This document shows positions 32,508-43,353 of a DNA stretch of 64,000 nt, piece by piece. The translations under genes and the position numbers were made by a program. The first letter of the stretch is position 1; every line of letters begins with the position of its first letter. The stretch lies in the NCBI GenBank assembly GCA_028095005.1, contig CM051462.1, positions 238,818,973 through 238,882,972 of the forward strand, written 5' to 3'. Under the pieces are notes generated by a model that saw only the letters and a program-made list of their open reading frames with translations, did no database searches and was not told the origin of the DNA. The stretch comes from Rhynchospora pubera. Lineage: Eukaryota > Streptophyta > Magnoliopsida > Poales > Cyperaceae.

Positions 32508-34844
32508 TATCTTCCACTTCATTTAATTTTTGTTTCGTTAAACCTTACTGGGATGATATAGGTAGCTTTTATTGCCATTTTCGTCAATAATTAATGCTTA
32601 TTGAAGTCTTTGAGCTCTTTAGATGTTATTTAATATACCAAATTAGATTAAATTTTCTGATGTTGCTCAATTGAGCATTGTTAGTGGATGGACTTGGTGA
32701 TTGAAAGAAGCTTAAACTTTTTTATCGATCTGTTGAATTGTTTTTTTTGGTAGAATATTACTTATGTTTGATAAGTTTGGCAGAAATGTGCTTTGTAGTC
32801 GGCGAAAATTCAATAATGCATGTGGCATGGAGCTTATTATTGTGAGATCCACTTTTTCTCACAAATAGCTTTCTTAATCCCTTTTTCCATGTGTTATCCT
32901 TTTATTTTCTTTCTCTGTTATGTTTTTAAAAGAGTAAAATCTTCATGGTAAATTTAAAATTTCGAAAGTATATTTTCCTTATTGTATTTATATTTTTGTC
33001 ACTTTCAACGAAGCTTTGTTTTGCTGGATGGATCATTTTCTACCATGTGCAAAATTGGGACAGGAATATAAAATTAATGATTGAACAAATTAAAATTTCT
33101 CTTAATCTTTACTTATGTTATTTAGTTTTGCGGCAATATCTATTGTTTCTTTTTTAGTGTTAATAGTGGATTCAATTTATTTGACTTTGGTTAGGTTCTT
33201 ACTGCTAGCACCATCTGAAGAAATCGTTGGAGTTTTGCAAATAATGATATGTCAAAAACAAAAATGCTGGTTGAAAAATCTGAACAGGTAACCAATTGCC
33301 GCTCTTTATTTCTTTTACTTTTGCCTTCGTCTCTTTATTTTGTGCCAAAAGAATGTGATATATTGCTTTGGTAGATTTTTTGTGGTAGCTACAGTTGAAG
33401 AAATCAGTCAAACTTCAAAAACGAGAATTCGACAAAATAAAAGATCTTGCTCAAAAAAGCTGAATAGGTAACTATTCCTCCCTTTTTTTTTACTTTTTCT
33501 GTTTTGATATCTAGACTTTTGTCATCCTAATTTTTATTTGTGTTATTGCTGGGGACTTGCTCTCTGCCATATTTTTTACAGATATTTTGAGGCTCTGAGA
33601 TTACATATTTAATTGTCAATTTAAAATACTCATACTAATAAACCTATCATACTGCAACTCTATAAAAGCAATTTTACATAGAAATTTTCCAAAAAAAATT
33701 TGCTCCTTCCTTTTTTCCTTTTCATGTCTGAGTATTGAGAATGTTCCTGGAAGATTTATAAATTATAACTAAGGTTCACACATAATTAGCACATTCATTA
33801 TATTAATCAATGTTTTCAAATATATTTATTGGAAATTATTATGAGAACATCACGTATGTTTAAATTATTTGATCTTTTTTCAGGTCATGCCATGCTTAAT
33901 TGATGAGTTTATCTGAATGTCACTGCCCCAACTAGCCTTGAGTTTGAAATGTACAAAAGCAAGAAATTTGAGGAACACACATAAGGTATCACTTTATCTA
34001 AAGCATAATTAAGTGTATGTATTACGCCCACACAAAAAGATGTATATATAATAGGCGAAGAATTACCCTTAATATAAAGGTTTACTAACATAGTAAGATA
34101 TAAATCCATAAGGCTGATTCTTACTAATAGAATGTTTATGCTTCCAGCCAAGTTACGTACTTTTGTAGGATAATATTTGGTAAAATATTTTTCTCTAACA
34201 CATAATATAAAAAATTAGACACCTGGCACATAGTTTAGAAGGATATTGTTAACTGGCTCAAAGTGAAGGACCTTGATAATAGAATCAAAATTGTAAACAC
34301 TTTATTTTTGTTTTTATATATTAAAGAATAAGATGCATGTGTAAAATTGTATTAGTGTATATTATTTATGATTTGAATTTGATACATCATTTTTCTTCCA
34401 AACGATTTTTGACAGAGCAGCCTTCACGAGCCCTTCTTACCTTGGTCATGCAATCTATATGACATTGCAACTGTTCTTAAAAAGTTTATGGATGGTGAAT
34501 ACTGAAAATCTAATGGATGGCATACCAGTATAAGGTCCAACCAATCTGCTCCAGATTCAAGTAATTTTTCAGGACTTTTGTTTAAGAAACGAGTAACTCA
34601 GCCATATTACAAGGAATGAGAGACAAAAAAAAGAAACAAAGATGAAGAAATAAGGCATGAGGAGTTGAGACTTGAGAGTTTTACCAATTCTAATGTTATC
34701 TATTAAATGATTTTTATATCCAAGTATTCACCTTAACTTTTTGCTTTATGTTTTTGCATATTAAATCTACTAACATTATGATTATAGATGTAATAAGTTT
34801 AACTACAATTAGAACTATTATAATATTAAATTTTAATAGAATAA
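32508..34844. other. Helitron interior, AT-rich, with a duplicated exon-like unit
   Basis: Two similar units (33208-33292 and 33388-33470) share TGAAGAAATC near their start and TCTGAACAGGTAAC or GCTGAATAGGTAAC at their end, the latter ending in a splice-donor-like GTAAC. No product could be inferred. The rest holds nothing recognised. Confidence 0.4.
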
Positions 34845-34854
34845 AAAAAATTAG

Positions 34855-34882
34855 GTCGCGCAACGCGCGACAAACCCACTAG
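34855..34882 (+). other. Helitron 3' terminus: hairpin and CTAG
   Basis: Stem GTCGCGC/GCGCGAC, loop AAC, then AAACCCACTAG followed by T. Very similar in design to the terminus at 24844-24870, so the two Helitrons probably belong to one family. Confidence 0.9.
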
Positions 34883-34985
34883 TCTTTCATTATAATCTAC
34901 CCAAATAAGAAAATGAAAGAGGGGATATAAGTGCAGGTTGTCGAAAATATTTTCATAGTTTTAAATACAATACTAATAAACTAAT

Positions 34986-35710
34986 CGGGACTGATAACCA
35001 TCATCCTCAAATTTTATCATCCCATCATCTTCCCACTAGTTATATTAATTGCATTCCGAAAAAGGAAAGAAGGGGTGAGGATTAGGGGATGATAACGCGT
35101 TTTTTCTTTTTTGGATAAGGGAATGAGGAAGGGCGGGATAAGCAAAATAGATTTGAGAAATCAGCGTCTCACAGAGGGGAGGGAGGCAGCGACACAAGGG
35201 AAGGAGGCAGCGACACAGGGTAGGGAGCGAACACAGAATATAAAAGTTCTACTTAATACATAACAATTCTACTTAATATACATAACAGTTCTACTTAATA
35301 TATATAAAGGTTCTAGTTATATACATAACAGTTCTACTTAATATATATAAAAGTTCTAGTTAAGTAAAACTGTTATGTATATAACTAGAATCTTTATATA
35401 TATTAAGTAGAACTGTTATATATATTATTAGAACTGTTATGCATATTAATTAGAACTATTATGCATCTCCTCTGTATCGCTTCCTTTCTCTGTGTCTGTG
35501 TCGCTCCCTCCCTCTTCGCTCATCCCTCTCCGTGTCGCTCGTCCCTCCCTCCTCTCTGTTTCGCTCATCCCTTCCTCTTCATCCCCTCATCTAAAAAAGA
35601 AAATTCGCTCATTTTCCTCTTATCTCCTCATTCAAAAAGAAAAACGCGTTAATAACTGTCAAGGGATGATGGGGATGATAGAAGAAGAAAGATGACGGAA
35701 AGTAATTCCG
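34986..35710. mobile_element. Mutator-type MITE, 10-bp TSD, palindromic core
   Basis: The flanking decamer ATAAACTAAT is at 34976-34985 and 35711-35720. Left end CGGGACTGATAACCATCATC, right end inwards CGGAATTACTTTCCGTCATC. The arms stay related inwards (ACGCGTTTTT, GAGCGACACAG-like tracts). The core (35231-35466) is a palindrome made of ACATAACAGTTCTACTTAAT units. A 9- to 10-bp duplication is typical of Mutator elements. Non-coding. Confidence 0.8.
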
Positions 35711-36058
35711 ATAAACTAATGCACTATATCCCCTTAAAATAGCACTACGAGTGGCACGCAAATGGTGGGGAGGAAAGAGACTGATGAGAGTATTAGGAGC
35801 GCAAAAAACTAGAAAGGGAATGAGAAGAAAGATACCGAGTCAAAAAATTAAAACATTTAAGAGAAGACGATGCAATGATGCATCGATGAAAAGAGCACTT
35901 AGGGAAGAAATAAGATGGAAAAGGGAGAAAAATGAGAAAAAAAAAAACAGAGGAGGCGGAGGAAGCAAAATGGTGAGATGAAACATGTAAAAATGTAAAT
36001 ATTATTGAGGCCGAATAGTGGGATAAAGTGTGTCAAATAGCCGACAAGTATGAAGGCA

Positions 36059-36347
36059 TAGACCTGGTTAACGTTCGAAACGGCAACGGAATGGGCCATT
36101 CTGTTTGCCGTTCCGTTCCAGAAACGATATGCACTGAAACGATTCGTTATTCGTTCCGTTTGCAACGGAATGGACGGAACGTAGCGGAACGACTCAATTT
36201 ACACTGTATTTCATACAAACGTATGCCGAAATCCGTTCCGTTTACCGTTCCGTTTAAAAAATGAATACCGAAATATGTTCCGCCACTCGTTCCGTTTGGA
36301 CGGAACGTGCACGGAACACGGAGGACGGTATACCGTCGGCAGGCCTA
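36059..36347. mobile_element. hAT-type MITE with exact 8-bp TSD
   Basis: 289 bp. Left end TAGACCTGGTTAACG, right end inwards TAGGCCTGCCGACGG. TGAAGGCA flanks it at 36051-36058 and 36348-36355. Same family as 3098-3413 and 10955-11222. Confidence 0.9.
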
Positions 36348-36423
36348 TGAAGGCATACCACCGAAATATCATATATGTCTGTACCTGAAGCAATGAAAGT
36401 TGAACTAGAAAGCTATTTATCTA

Positions 36424-36582
36424 GGGGGCGTTTCGATCGCTTAGGAATACGATAAATAGTCTATTTCTAGACGAAAAATGTTGAGAAGTGTGTAATTTTG
36501 TGAAGAATTTGGACAATTAGGAATAAATTTTCGTTTAGAAAGAGACTATTCTTGTTATTCCTAAGCGATCCAAACGGTTCCC
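36424..36582. mobile_element. Tourist-like MITE copy
   Basis: Ends GGGGGCGTTTCGATCGCTTA and TAAGCGATCCAAACGGTTCCC are inverted copies. The core carries AAGTGTGTAATTTTGTGAAG. Target duplication not clear. Confidence 0.7.
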
Positions 36583-37185
36583 AAATAATTGCTGAATTAG
36601 AATGTTTGTCTAATATATTGATTTTTAGACATTATTTTGGAGGATTTCGTGGCGTTCTTAGCAACAGAATTAGGTTAAGCATTAGCAGTTTGATGATGCA
36701 TGCAAAGATATTGCGACTTATGTACGAAGTAATTATACGTACAAGTTTATTAGTATACTCAATTCGGATAAGCACAAACTGAATAAACCTGTCGGTTTCT
36801 TTCGGAATTACTTCAACTGTTGGTGAACATTATTTTGAAGAAAGCAACCCAAATTAATAGGAAATGGAAAAAATTTCTTATCAACTACAAGGTCATTATA
36901 CGCCAAAAGACGAATTTAAAGAGATGTTTGCGCTAATCTTACTCATCATATATAATTGAATTATTTAAAACATAGTTTTCGAAGATGATTTCAGAACATC
37001 TAGAATAACAAGGACAGCATGCAAGCCACATGTAAGGATTAAGGGAAACACTTGCTTTAATTGGGATAACATCCCAATTTCTTTCATAAAAAAAAAACAT
37101 TTCAGTTGATAATTAAACAACTTACAACTATAATTAAGCAAAAGTAGAACCTTAGCATAGATACAGAAGAGAAGTAAACAAAATC
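36583..37185. other. Spacer without a gene
   Basis: Nothing recognised. Confidence 0.5.
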
Positions 37186-37425
37186 AAGCACGAGGAAGGA
37201 TGAAGAGCCAAACAAGCAGCTGCAAGCCGAGCTGCGGAGTGACGTGCTGGAGAAGGTGGTAATGCATGTGCTGATGGCCGATTTACCATCAGCCTCATGC
37301 GTGTCGCACACGGGAGTGGCGCCGCGCTGAGCACTCTATCGGCTGTGCCAACTGCCCTGGCTAGTACTGCGCGACGTATGTAGCCCCAAGTCGTTGTCCT
37401 TGTACATGCATGTGGGCCCCAAATG
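37186..37425 (+). pseudogene. F-box gene fragment
   Basis: One frame reads DEEPNKQLQAELRSDVLEKV, VMHVLMADLPSASCVSH, then a frameshift, REWRRA, a second shift and LPWLVLRDVCSPKSLSLY. This is the N-terminal F-box part of the gene at 28333 (HGDVLEEVAMHVPIVDLLSA, WLILRDLRSPKSSAFS). The kelch part is missing. It is a truncated, frameshifted duplicate lying between the two intact paralogues. Confidence 0.85.
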
Positions 37426-38285
37426 AAATTTGGAGGTACTGTATCTGTATGGAAGTCATAATTAATTCTCAAATTCAGAAAAAGGAAAAAAGATATCAGG
37501 CCACAACTTCTCTTTTTATATTACCAGCTGACGTAATTTGGCATGGCAAGTTGGCAGCAACACACCAAAATCCTGGAGGATGCTGTCTCGTTTCCTTCCT
37601 GTTGAAATGTATGGGTAGTGATTTGGACGCGGTGAATTTCTCTGGGAGCATTCCGCAAAATTTTTTTTGGACATGCATACCCTTGTATAATAAAGCAAGA
37701 ATCTGCGCAAATAAAATTTTGTCATTTCCTCTCTGTTACTGTATCCCATAAAACTTCCTTAATTAAATTATTTCTTAAACAATAATAGAAGGAATATCAA
37801 AGCTGCCATTTTTAGAAAGTATATGCGTGATATATTTCTGCTGAAGTTACTTTATTGGATTTGGATTTATATAAATATGTAATATTTTAAATTATGTTAT
37901 TATAAAGATAATAATAAAGTTGTTGTTTAAATATTTGGATTTGATGTTCTAAAGTTGTTGTTTAGACTTGTTAAAAATTAGACTAGTGACAAAAAATATT
38001 ATTAGACATGCTTTCGAAAAGTTTTTAGCAGCTAAGTAGACTTCAATAATGCCGAATACAAACTTGTAATGTCGACTCAAATTAGAAACAAAAATTATGC
38101 CATTGGATGTGACGTGAATAAGCATGTATAGGTCCGTTAATGAATAAGGATTGTGAACAAAGACCGAGTGAATGAAAATAATAATATTTTTCCAACCATT
38201 TTATAAATATAATTATAATAATTATTCGTCAACTCATAATTATTAGATAGTATCTCGATTATTTTTATTACAATTTCAAATATTA
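37426..38285. other. Spacer without a gene
   Basis: AT-rich; no kelch remnant of the neighbouring fragment was recognised. Confidence 0.45.
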
Positions 38286-38435
38286 GGCACCGTTTGGATG
38301 CGTTAAGAAGAAGGTAGGAAGAATGAAAAAAAGAAGAAATAAATTATAAACAATCCAAACTCTTCACAAAGTTACACACTTCCCAATACTTCTTCCCTCT
38401 TCTTCCTTTCTTCCCACACCTATCCAAACGAAGCC
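38286..38435. mobile_element. Tourist-like MITE with TTA TSD
   Basis: 150 bp. Ends GGCACCGTTTGGATGCG and TATCCAAACGAAGCC. TTA flanks at 38283-38285 and 38436-38438. Core AAAGTTACACACTTCCCAAT in the inverse orientation of the 61434 copy. Confidence 0.8.
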
Positions 38436-39263
38436 TTAGATGACAAAATACTAATCCCATTCGCAATCCAACGTATTAATCATTATTTTAATATTTTTGA
38501 CTTGTTAATTGGTTTTTTTTGGAAGCATTTTAATCCCCATTAACAAGTTAATTTCTTCATTTCGTGGGAATAACTTGTCCACCAATTTTGCCCTATTATA
38601 AAATAAGAAAATGCTCCTTGATTAGAATTCTATTCAGCAAAATGAGATCAAGAATGGAGCGTGGTTTTATGAGGTTCCCAAATGAGATCAAGAATGCTTG
38701 AGGACAAAATTGTCATTTCAAAATTCAAAGATATAAGAATGCTCGAAGACAAATTTGTTATTATTAATTTGCTATACTTATTAAGCCAAATTTGATATAA
38801 TTAGGTATAAATGTCACAATTAGCCTCCAAATCTACAAATTCTACAAAAATGTGTATTTTTCTTATTTATAAAACATCTAATATCAATATTATTTTGCTG
38901 ATTCCACAAATTCTACAAAAATATGTATTTTTCCCGTAATATTTGTGAAGTTTACGGAACTTTGATCCGTTCTATAAAATATATATATATATAAGTATTT
39001 CGTATTATTATTTGTGACAAAAAAAGTATTTGTATAATTAAAATTGAAGTTGTCTTTTATTTTACTTGTTGGTTAGTCTAAGAAAAGAAATAACATGTGC
39101 ATCAGTGCATGTCATATTCACAATATTTTGACAAGAAAAAAGAAAATGAATATACAACAAAATGATACGGTAAGAAAATTGATCATACATATTATAACAG
39201 TTATAGAGGGTAAAAAGGGAGGAAAAAGAAAAGATGAGAGGAAAATGCAGTCGAAAATTCGTT
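38436..39263. other. AT-rich spacer downstream of the F-box gene
   Basis: Contains two copies of CAAATTCTACAAAAATRTGTATTTTTC (38836 and 38908 areas) and an ATATATAT run. No gene. Confidence 0.45.
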
Positions 39264-40550
39264 CTAAGTTGAATGCCTGGAAAAAGAGGCGAGGTCATCT
39301 AAAGCGACCGCACTACAGCCAAACTCCATTCGACCCACCCCGCAATCCGCCACTCTCTCTGGCAGCGGGACCCACTCCCACCTCCCGACCATGCTTCCAC
39401 CCTCATTCTCCCTGAACTCGTACAGCACTGCGCCGTTTCGCATCTCCGACGGATTGTACACGTAGCCGCCGCGATCTGTCCCGCACACCTCCACGGAGCA
39501 GCACCGCCACGTGTCATCATCTCCTTCTTCGAAGGGGAACAGCCGCTGCACCATCTCCGTGGGCATCTCCTCCTCCATTTTGGTTTTGGTTTTGGGATCT
39601 GCAACCACCGGCTGCAGCGTGTCCCGATTGAGCTCCCAGAACCTCACCTTGGTCCCGGACTGACCCACCGGCCCCACTCCCACCGCTACCAGCCTCTCGT
39701 CCCGCCCGATTGCAATTGCCCAGGCCGACACGGCTGGGTCGAGCCTCAGCTGACAGGTGGGCCCCCATGCTTTGCTCTGGGGATCAAACCAGACGACCAA
39801 GGCGGTCTTCTTCTCCATCACGTAAAGCCTTTGGTCGGAAGCGGCGGCGGAGAGCCAGGTGGCGTAAGCGGATCCATCAAATTGTGGGGGTATGGGCTCG
39901 GCTGACGCCCAGGCGCCGGCTTGCTTGTCGTAAACCTCGACAGCCCCGACCACCTCTCCTTCCTCGAGGACCATGGGGCAGCCGCCGCCAGCCACAACGA
40001 CCCATCGGTCCACCTCAGCCACGACGGCGTCCTTTCTCCACATTTTGGGCGCCTTGGCCTCCTTGCGCCAGTGGGTGGCGAAGGGGTCCTGGGAAACGGA
40101 CAAGGCAGAAGCGGAGAGAGTGTGGAGGCGGTCGCCGGAGGAGGCAGAAAGGAAGGAGGTGACCGTGACGGCATCAGTAGTACAAGTAGAAGTGTGCGGG
40201 AGAGAGAGCCAGGAGGAGGAGAAAGGGTCGAAGGCGTGGAGGGAGTAGAGCGCAGGGGAGGAGGGGCGGGGGAGGAGGCGGAGGAGGAGCCAGGGGGAGC
40301 GCCGGGGAAGGAGGAGGAGGGAGGAGCGGACGGCGCGGCGCCACTCGCGGGAGACGCGGGAGGCGGGGATGAGGTCGGCGGAGGGGACGCGGCTCACCAC
40401 GGCCTCCAGGACGTCGCCGTAGAGGTCCAGGAGTACTCTGTCTCTGTCTCTGTCTCGGTGGTTATGACTATGACTATGACTGTGAGAGAGATGGAGAGAG
40501 CGCTCTGTCTCTGCGTTCCTGTTTGCAAGCAAATCCAGCGCCATTGCCAT
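39264..40550 (-). CDS. F-box/kelch protein, intronless
   Basis: Intact, 428 residues. A His/Ser and Asp/Arg low-complexity N-terminus (HSHSHSHSHNHRDRDRDRD, 22-39) precedes an F-box at about 41-80 (LDLYGDVLEAVVSRVPSADL, SREWRRAV), which should dock on SKP1. A kelch-like propeller follows (RWVVVAGGGCP 182-192, GAVEVYDKQAGAWASA 202-217, RLYVMEKKTALVVWFDPQSK 241-260, ERLVAVGVG). The C-terminal VCGTDRGGYVYNPSEMRNG and EWVPLPERV are shared with the paralogue at 28333. Codons are markedly GC-rich compared with that paralogue. Start chosen at MAMALDLL; a second Met lies two codons on. By resemblance to Arabidopsis At1g23390 (KFB-CHS) it may target an enzyme of phenylpropanoid metabolism; this is inference. 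Confidence 0.92.
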   Translation of the reverse strand: MAMALDLLANRNAETERSLHLSHSHSHSHNHRDRDRDRVLLDLYGDVLEAVVSRVPSADLIPASRVSREWRRAVRSSLLLLPRRSPWLLLRLLPRPSSPALYSLHAFDPFSSSWLSLPHTSTCTTDAVTVTSFLSASSGDRLHTLSASALSVSQDPFATHWRKEAKAPKMWRKDAVVAEVDRWVVVAGGGCPMVLEEGEVVGAVEVYDKQAGAWASAEPIPPQFDGSAYATWLSAAASDQRLYVMEKKTALVVWFDPQSKAWGPTCQLRLDPAVSAWAIAIGRDERLVAVGVGPVGQSGTKVRFWELNRDTLQPVVADPKTKTKMEEEMPTEMVQRLFPFEEGDDDTWRCCSVEVCGTDRGGYVYNPSEMRNGAVLYEFRENEGGSMVGRWEWVPLPERVADCGVGRMEFGCSAVALDDLASFSRHST

Positions 40551-40709
40551 AGGATGATTGATAGGAATATAGGATAAGACTTAACTTAACGTGTGGGAAT
40601 CAGTGAATCAGTGACTAATGTCTAATTATGCTTGATATTTGATGGAATGGGATGCTCTCCTGATCTGAACTCTGCGCTTCTTATTATGGGGACGGGGGGG
40701 AGGGGGGGA

Positions 40710-40710
<1 letters not shown>

Positions 40711-40738
<28 letters not shown>
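40711..40738. repeat. Poly-G tract (28 G)
   Basis: A run of 28 G preceded by broken G runs from about 40688. It lies about 160 bases upstream of the minus-strand F-box ATG, so the template strand could form a G-quadruplex or i-motif near the promoter. Length is unreliable. Confidence 0.9.
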
Positions 40739-40741
<3 letters not shown>

Positions 40742-40823
40742 CGAGTTGCGTTGACTACCTGTTCCTAGACAGCGATGCCAATGTATTATTTATGTATGCA
40801 CTTGCACTATGCACTATGCAGTA

Positions 40824-41026
40824 GGGAGCGTATCCTCTGGATGGTTGTAATACAACCATCCAGTGGACGTCTTTGGATACGAGCCGTCTGATTTAATCTA
40901 AACGGTTAGATTTTTTCGGGCCTATCAATCTTAGTATCATGCACGGGGCATTTATAGCCATTGAGATTAAATCAGACGGCTGAGATCGAACCATCCACTG
41001 GATGGCCATCCAGAGGATGCGATTTC
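40824..41026. mobile_element. Mutator-type MITE with exact 10-bp TSD
   Basis: 203 bp. Left end GGGAGCGTATCCTCTGGATGG, right end inwards GAAATCGCATCCTCTGGATG. CTATGCAGTA flanks it at 40814-40823 and 41027-41036. Inner arms (CAACCATCCAGTGG, GTCTGATTTAATCT) also pair. Non-coding. Confidence 0.85.
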
Positions 41027-41275
41027 CTATGCAGTATGGTAATGCTAGATATGCTTTTGTTTCTTACTGTCGGCGCCGCTGGCTCTGCTCCTTATCCTTA
41101 TCTTATCATACGGGTGTGTTTGGATAATTGAATAAGAAATTTCGAAATATCTGTTTATCTAAATTGTTTTTTTTATATCATAATTTTGTTACTACATAAA
41201 TAAGAGTCTAATTTTTTTTTATATTATTTGGACTACACAAGAATAAGAAATTTGTTTTTTATATAATATATATAT

Positions 41276-42241
41276 AGAGGTTGGCTATTGTCCTTTGGAT
41301 AGGACTGATGGATGTTCCTATTCAGTTTTAGACCACCGGATAGTTTTAAGATTCTTGCTCAGAGATAGATGTGCGGTGGGGATGAATGCGCTGAGAGGGT
41401 TTGTGCGTTAAATTTTTTTGTTCAGCACCTCCGTTCCCCTCTGTTACTCTTCCCTGTCTCCGTCCCCAAAATTGCTCGCCTCAAAATTGTTTGCGGCTAG
41501 TCCCCCTTTTATTTTCTTTTACTAACTAATGCAATCAGAATTAGAAAAAAATTGTAACATCAATATATCAAATATCAAAATTAATCTCCACGAGAATTTA
41601 ATCCAAACAAAAATTTAGAATTAACAGAAGAGATATATCTTTAGTTTTCTTTTTTAATTTTGGGCCATCCTAGCACAAAGCTTATTACAGAAAAATTATA
41701 TCAGGAATTCAAATTAAGATGAGTTAGATCGATAGAGTAGTGGGGGGAGAGGGCGAGGGCCCAGTCGGCCAGAATTAGATTTAGTATGAGAATAAGAGAT
41801 GGGTTAGAGGAGAGAAACGCGAGAGGGATAAGCTAAACTTTCTACCATTGCTGATCTCGAAAGGAGCTTCAAAGATAGAGCGAAGTCTGCGCAAGAGAAA
41901 CCAGCACGAGTTGGTTGCGTTAGGTTAGGGGGAGGGTCGGAGAGCCGAGGAGAGCTCAATTATCTACGTTTTAATGTCGCGTACAGAGAAAGGACGGAGA
42001 AATAAGGGGGAGATTTTTTTTTTTTATAAAGGCCCTTAGGCACAAATAAGGGGGAGATAGATGGAGAGAGAGAGTGAATAACAGAGAGGACAGACGGAAA
42101 AGTTAATAGCTTTAACTCTTCTCAGTGCTAATTTTCTAGCTTTCGGATCTCATCTGCACACAAATCTTGATGCAATCGGACAGTTGAAAACTGAATAGGA
42201 AAACCCCTCTATCCTATCCAAAGAACATTAGCCATTCTCTA
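41276..42241. mobile_element. Non-autonomous TIR element in an AT repeat
   Basis: Left end AGAGGTTGGCTATTGTCCTT, right end inwards AGAGAATGGCTAATGTTCTT, continuing TTGGATAGGA in both. Both flanks are TATATATATA runs, so the target duplication cannot be delimited. About 966 bp, non-coding. Superfamily not certain; Mutator-like is possible. Confidence 0.7.
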
Positions 42242-42417
42242 TATATATATATAGGGATATGCTATGGTGCATCGCGATGTATTAAGTCTTTTGTACATCG
42301 CGATCATTATCCGTCAACCATTTTATAAATTGACAAATCTAATTTAACTAATCCAATCTACATATTGAAATCTCATTACAACTGTTTCATCTTTTTGTTG
42401 CAATCTCAGAGGAGTTT

Positions 42418-42650
42418 ATGAGCACTTTCGTGTTAATATTGGATCTTGGAGAATTTCGCATGAAAGTTCGCGAGGAGTACCGTGATGGTGTAGGCTACGA
42501 TTATTCCCATTACACAGTTCAAATTCCACCCGACATGGAGCAAAGCGATGTGCAATTGCCCTTCACTCGAACCACATGTGAGTGCCAAAAACCACAATTA
42601 ACAGGTCTCCCTTGCGCACATGTGATTGTTGTTTGTAGGGTGAGATATGA
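42418..42650 (+). pseudogene. Mutator-like transposase, SWIM zinc-finger part
   Basis: The first 75 or so codons of this open frame encode FRMKVREEYRDGVGYDYSHY and a SWIM finger, TCECQKPQLTGLPCAHVIVV, the normal C-terminal zinc motif of plant MULE transposases. The catalytic DDE core upstream is absent. After VVCR the frame passes without a stop into gypsy Gag. The matching downstream transposase part (NVDRFVDGHYS onwards) is at 52146. Confidence 0.75.
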
Positions 42651-43353
42651 ACTGATAAAAAAAGATTGTGGATCTTTCCGAGAATTTAGGGAATGTGCAC
42701 AACAAGTGATACAAGCAGAAGAAGATGCGAAAAGAATGGGTTGTAAAGATGTCACGGAGAGACACATCACAACTCCAACAAGAAGAATTTTTTCTCCCTT
42801 ACCCCAACCCCGTAACGGATCCCCTCCTGGGAGAAGGAGGAACACAAAGGTGATTAAAGGGGCGACATATAAACTCCACAATTACCGAAAAACAGGAGAA
42901 GCATATGCTCCCTTATATTCTACCTACCACATATGCACAGAGCCAAGGGAACGATTGTTTAATGTCATTAAAGATAGCAAAGAGTTGCAACAACCTGAAC
43001 CATTGGTAGAAGCAGAGAAGTTCGACAAGTCAGCTTACTGTGAGTATCATCGCAGTTCGGAACATCGCACCCGAGATTGTCTGAAGTTGAAAGATGAAAT
43101 AGAAAGGTTGATCAGACACACTCATTTGCTAGAGAAATATGTAGAGAAAGAAGGAACCAAGGATAACCGAAACAGAGAATTTTTTAACAACCAGTGGCAA
43201 AGGAAACTATACAATAATCAATGGAAAAGAAATGACAACCGAAATAACCCAAATAACATACCCATTCAACGGCAGAATGCTCCGAACAAGCCTGGAGAAG
43301 AAAACAAAGGGTCCCCGTGTGAGATACGGCTGTCTGACGGTGTCCATGTCATG
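42651..43353 (+). pseudogene. Tat-type Ty3/gypsy Gag fragment fused to the MULE frame
   Basis: The frame (stop at 43354) carries FREFRECAQQVIQAEEDAKR, AYAPLYSTYHI and the Gag zinc segment YCEYHRSSEHRTRDCLKLKD, EIERLIRHTHLLEKYVEKEG, as in Tat/Ogre-type gypsy Gag. It ends DGVHVM exactly where a non-coding block has been inserted; the continuation VMFIAGGDASGGD is found at 50379. The capsid part is missing. Confidence 0.8.

Larger units (their letters stand above)
31504..34882 (+). mobile_element. Second Helitron (visible part) with captured gene pieces
   Basis: The 3' end is typical: a seven-base-pair hairpin at 34855-34871 (GTCGCGC, loop AAC, GCGCGAC), then CTAG ending at 34882 and a following T. 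Upstream are several pieces of unrelated genes with preserved splice sites: a coiled-coil-like exon at 31504-31590, a TIM8 exon at 32320-32507 and a duplicated exon-like unit at about 33190-33475. No Rep/helicase is seen. The start given is the first captured exon, not the element end, which lies further left. Confidence 0.7.

Noticed and set aside
35461..35695. Two plus-strand ORFs rich in Ser/Pro/Leu
   Set aside because: They lie in the CT-rich arm of a Mutator MITE and are products of composition.
39710..40577. Long plus-strand ORFs (150 and 218 codons) opposite the F-box gene
   Set aside because: They are antisense shadows of a GC-rich gene. The minus frame has a clear F-box and kelch motifs; the plus frames are Arg/Pro/Gly-rich with no domain.
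42255..42330. GGTGCATCGCGATGTATTAA region as the left end of the MULE
   Set aside because: No inverse copy was found to the right of 52828, so the element's ends cannot be set.
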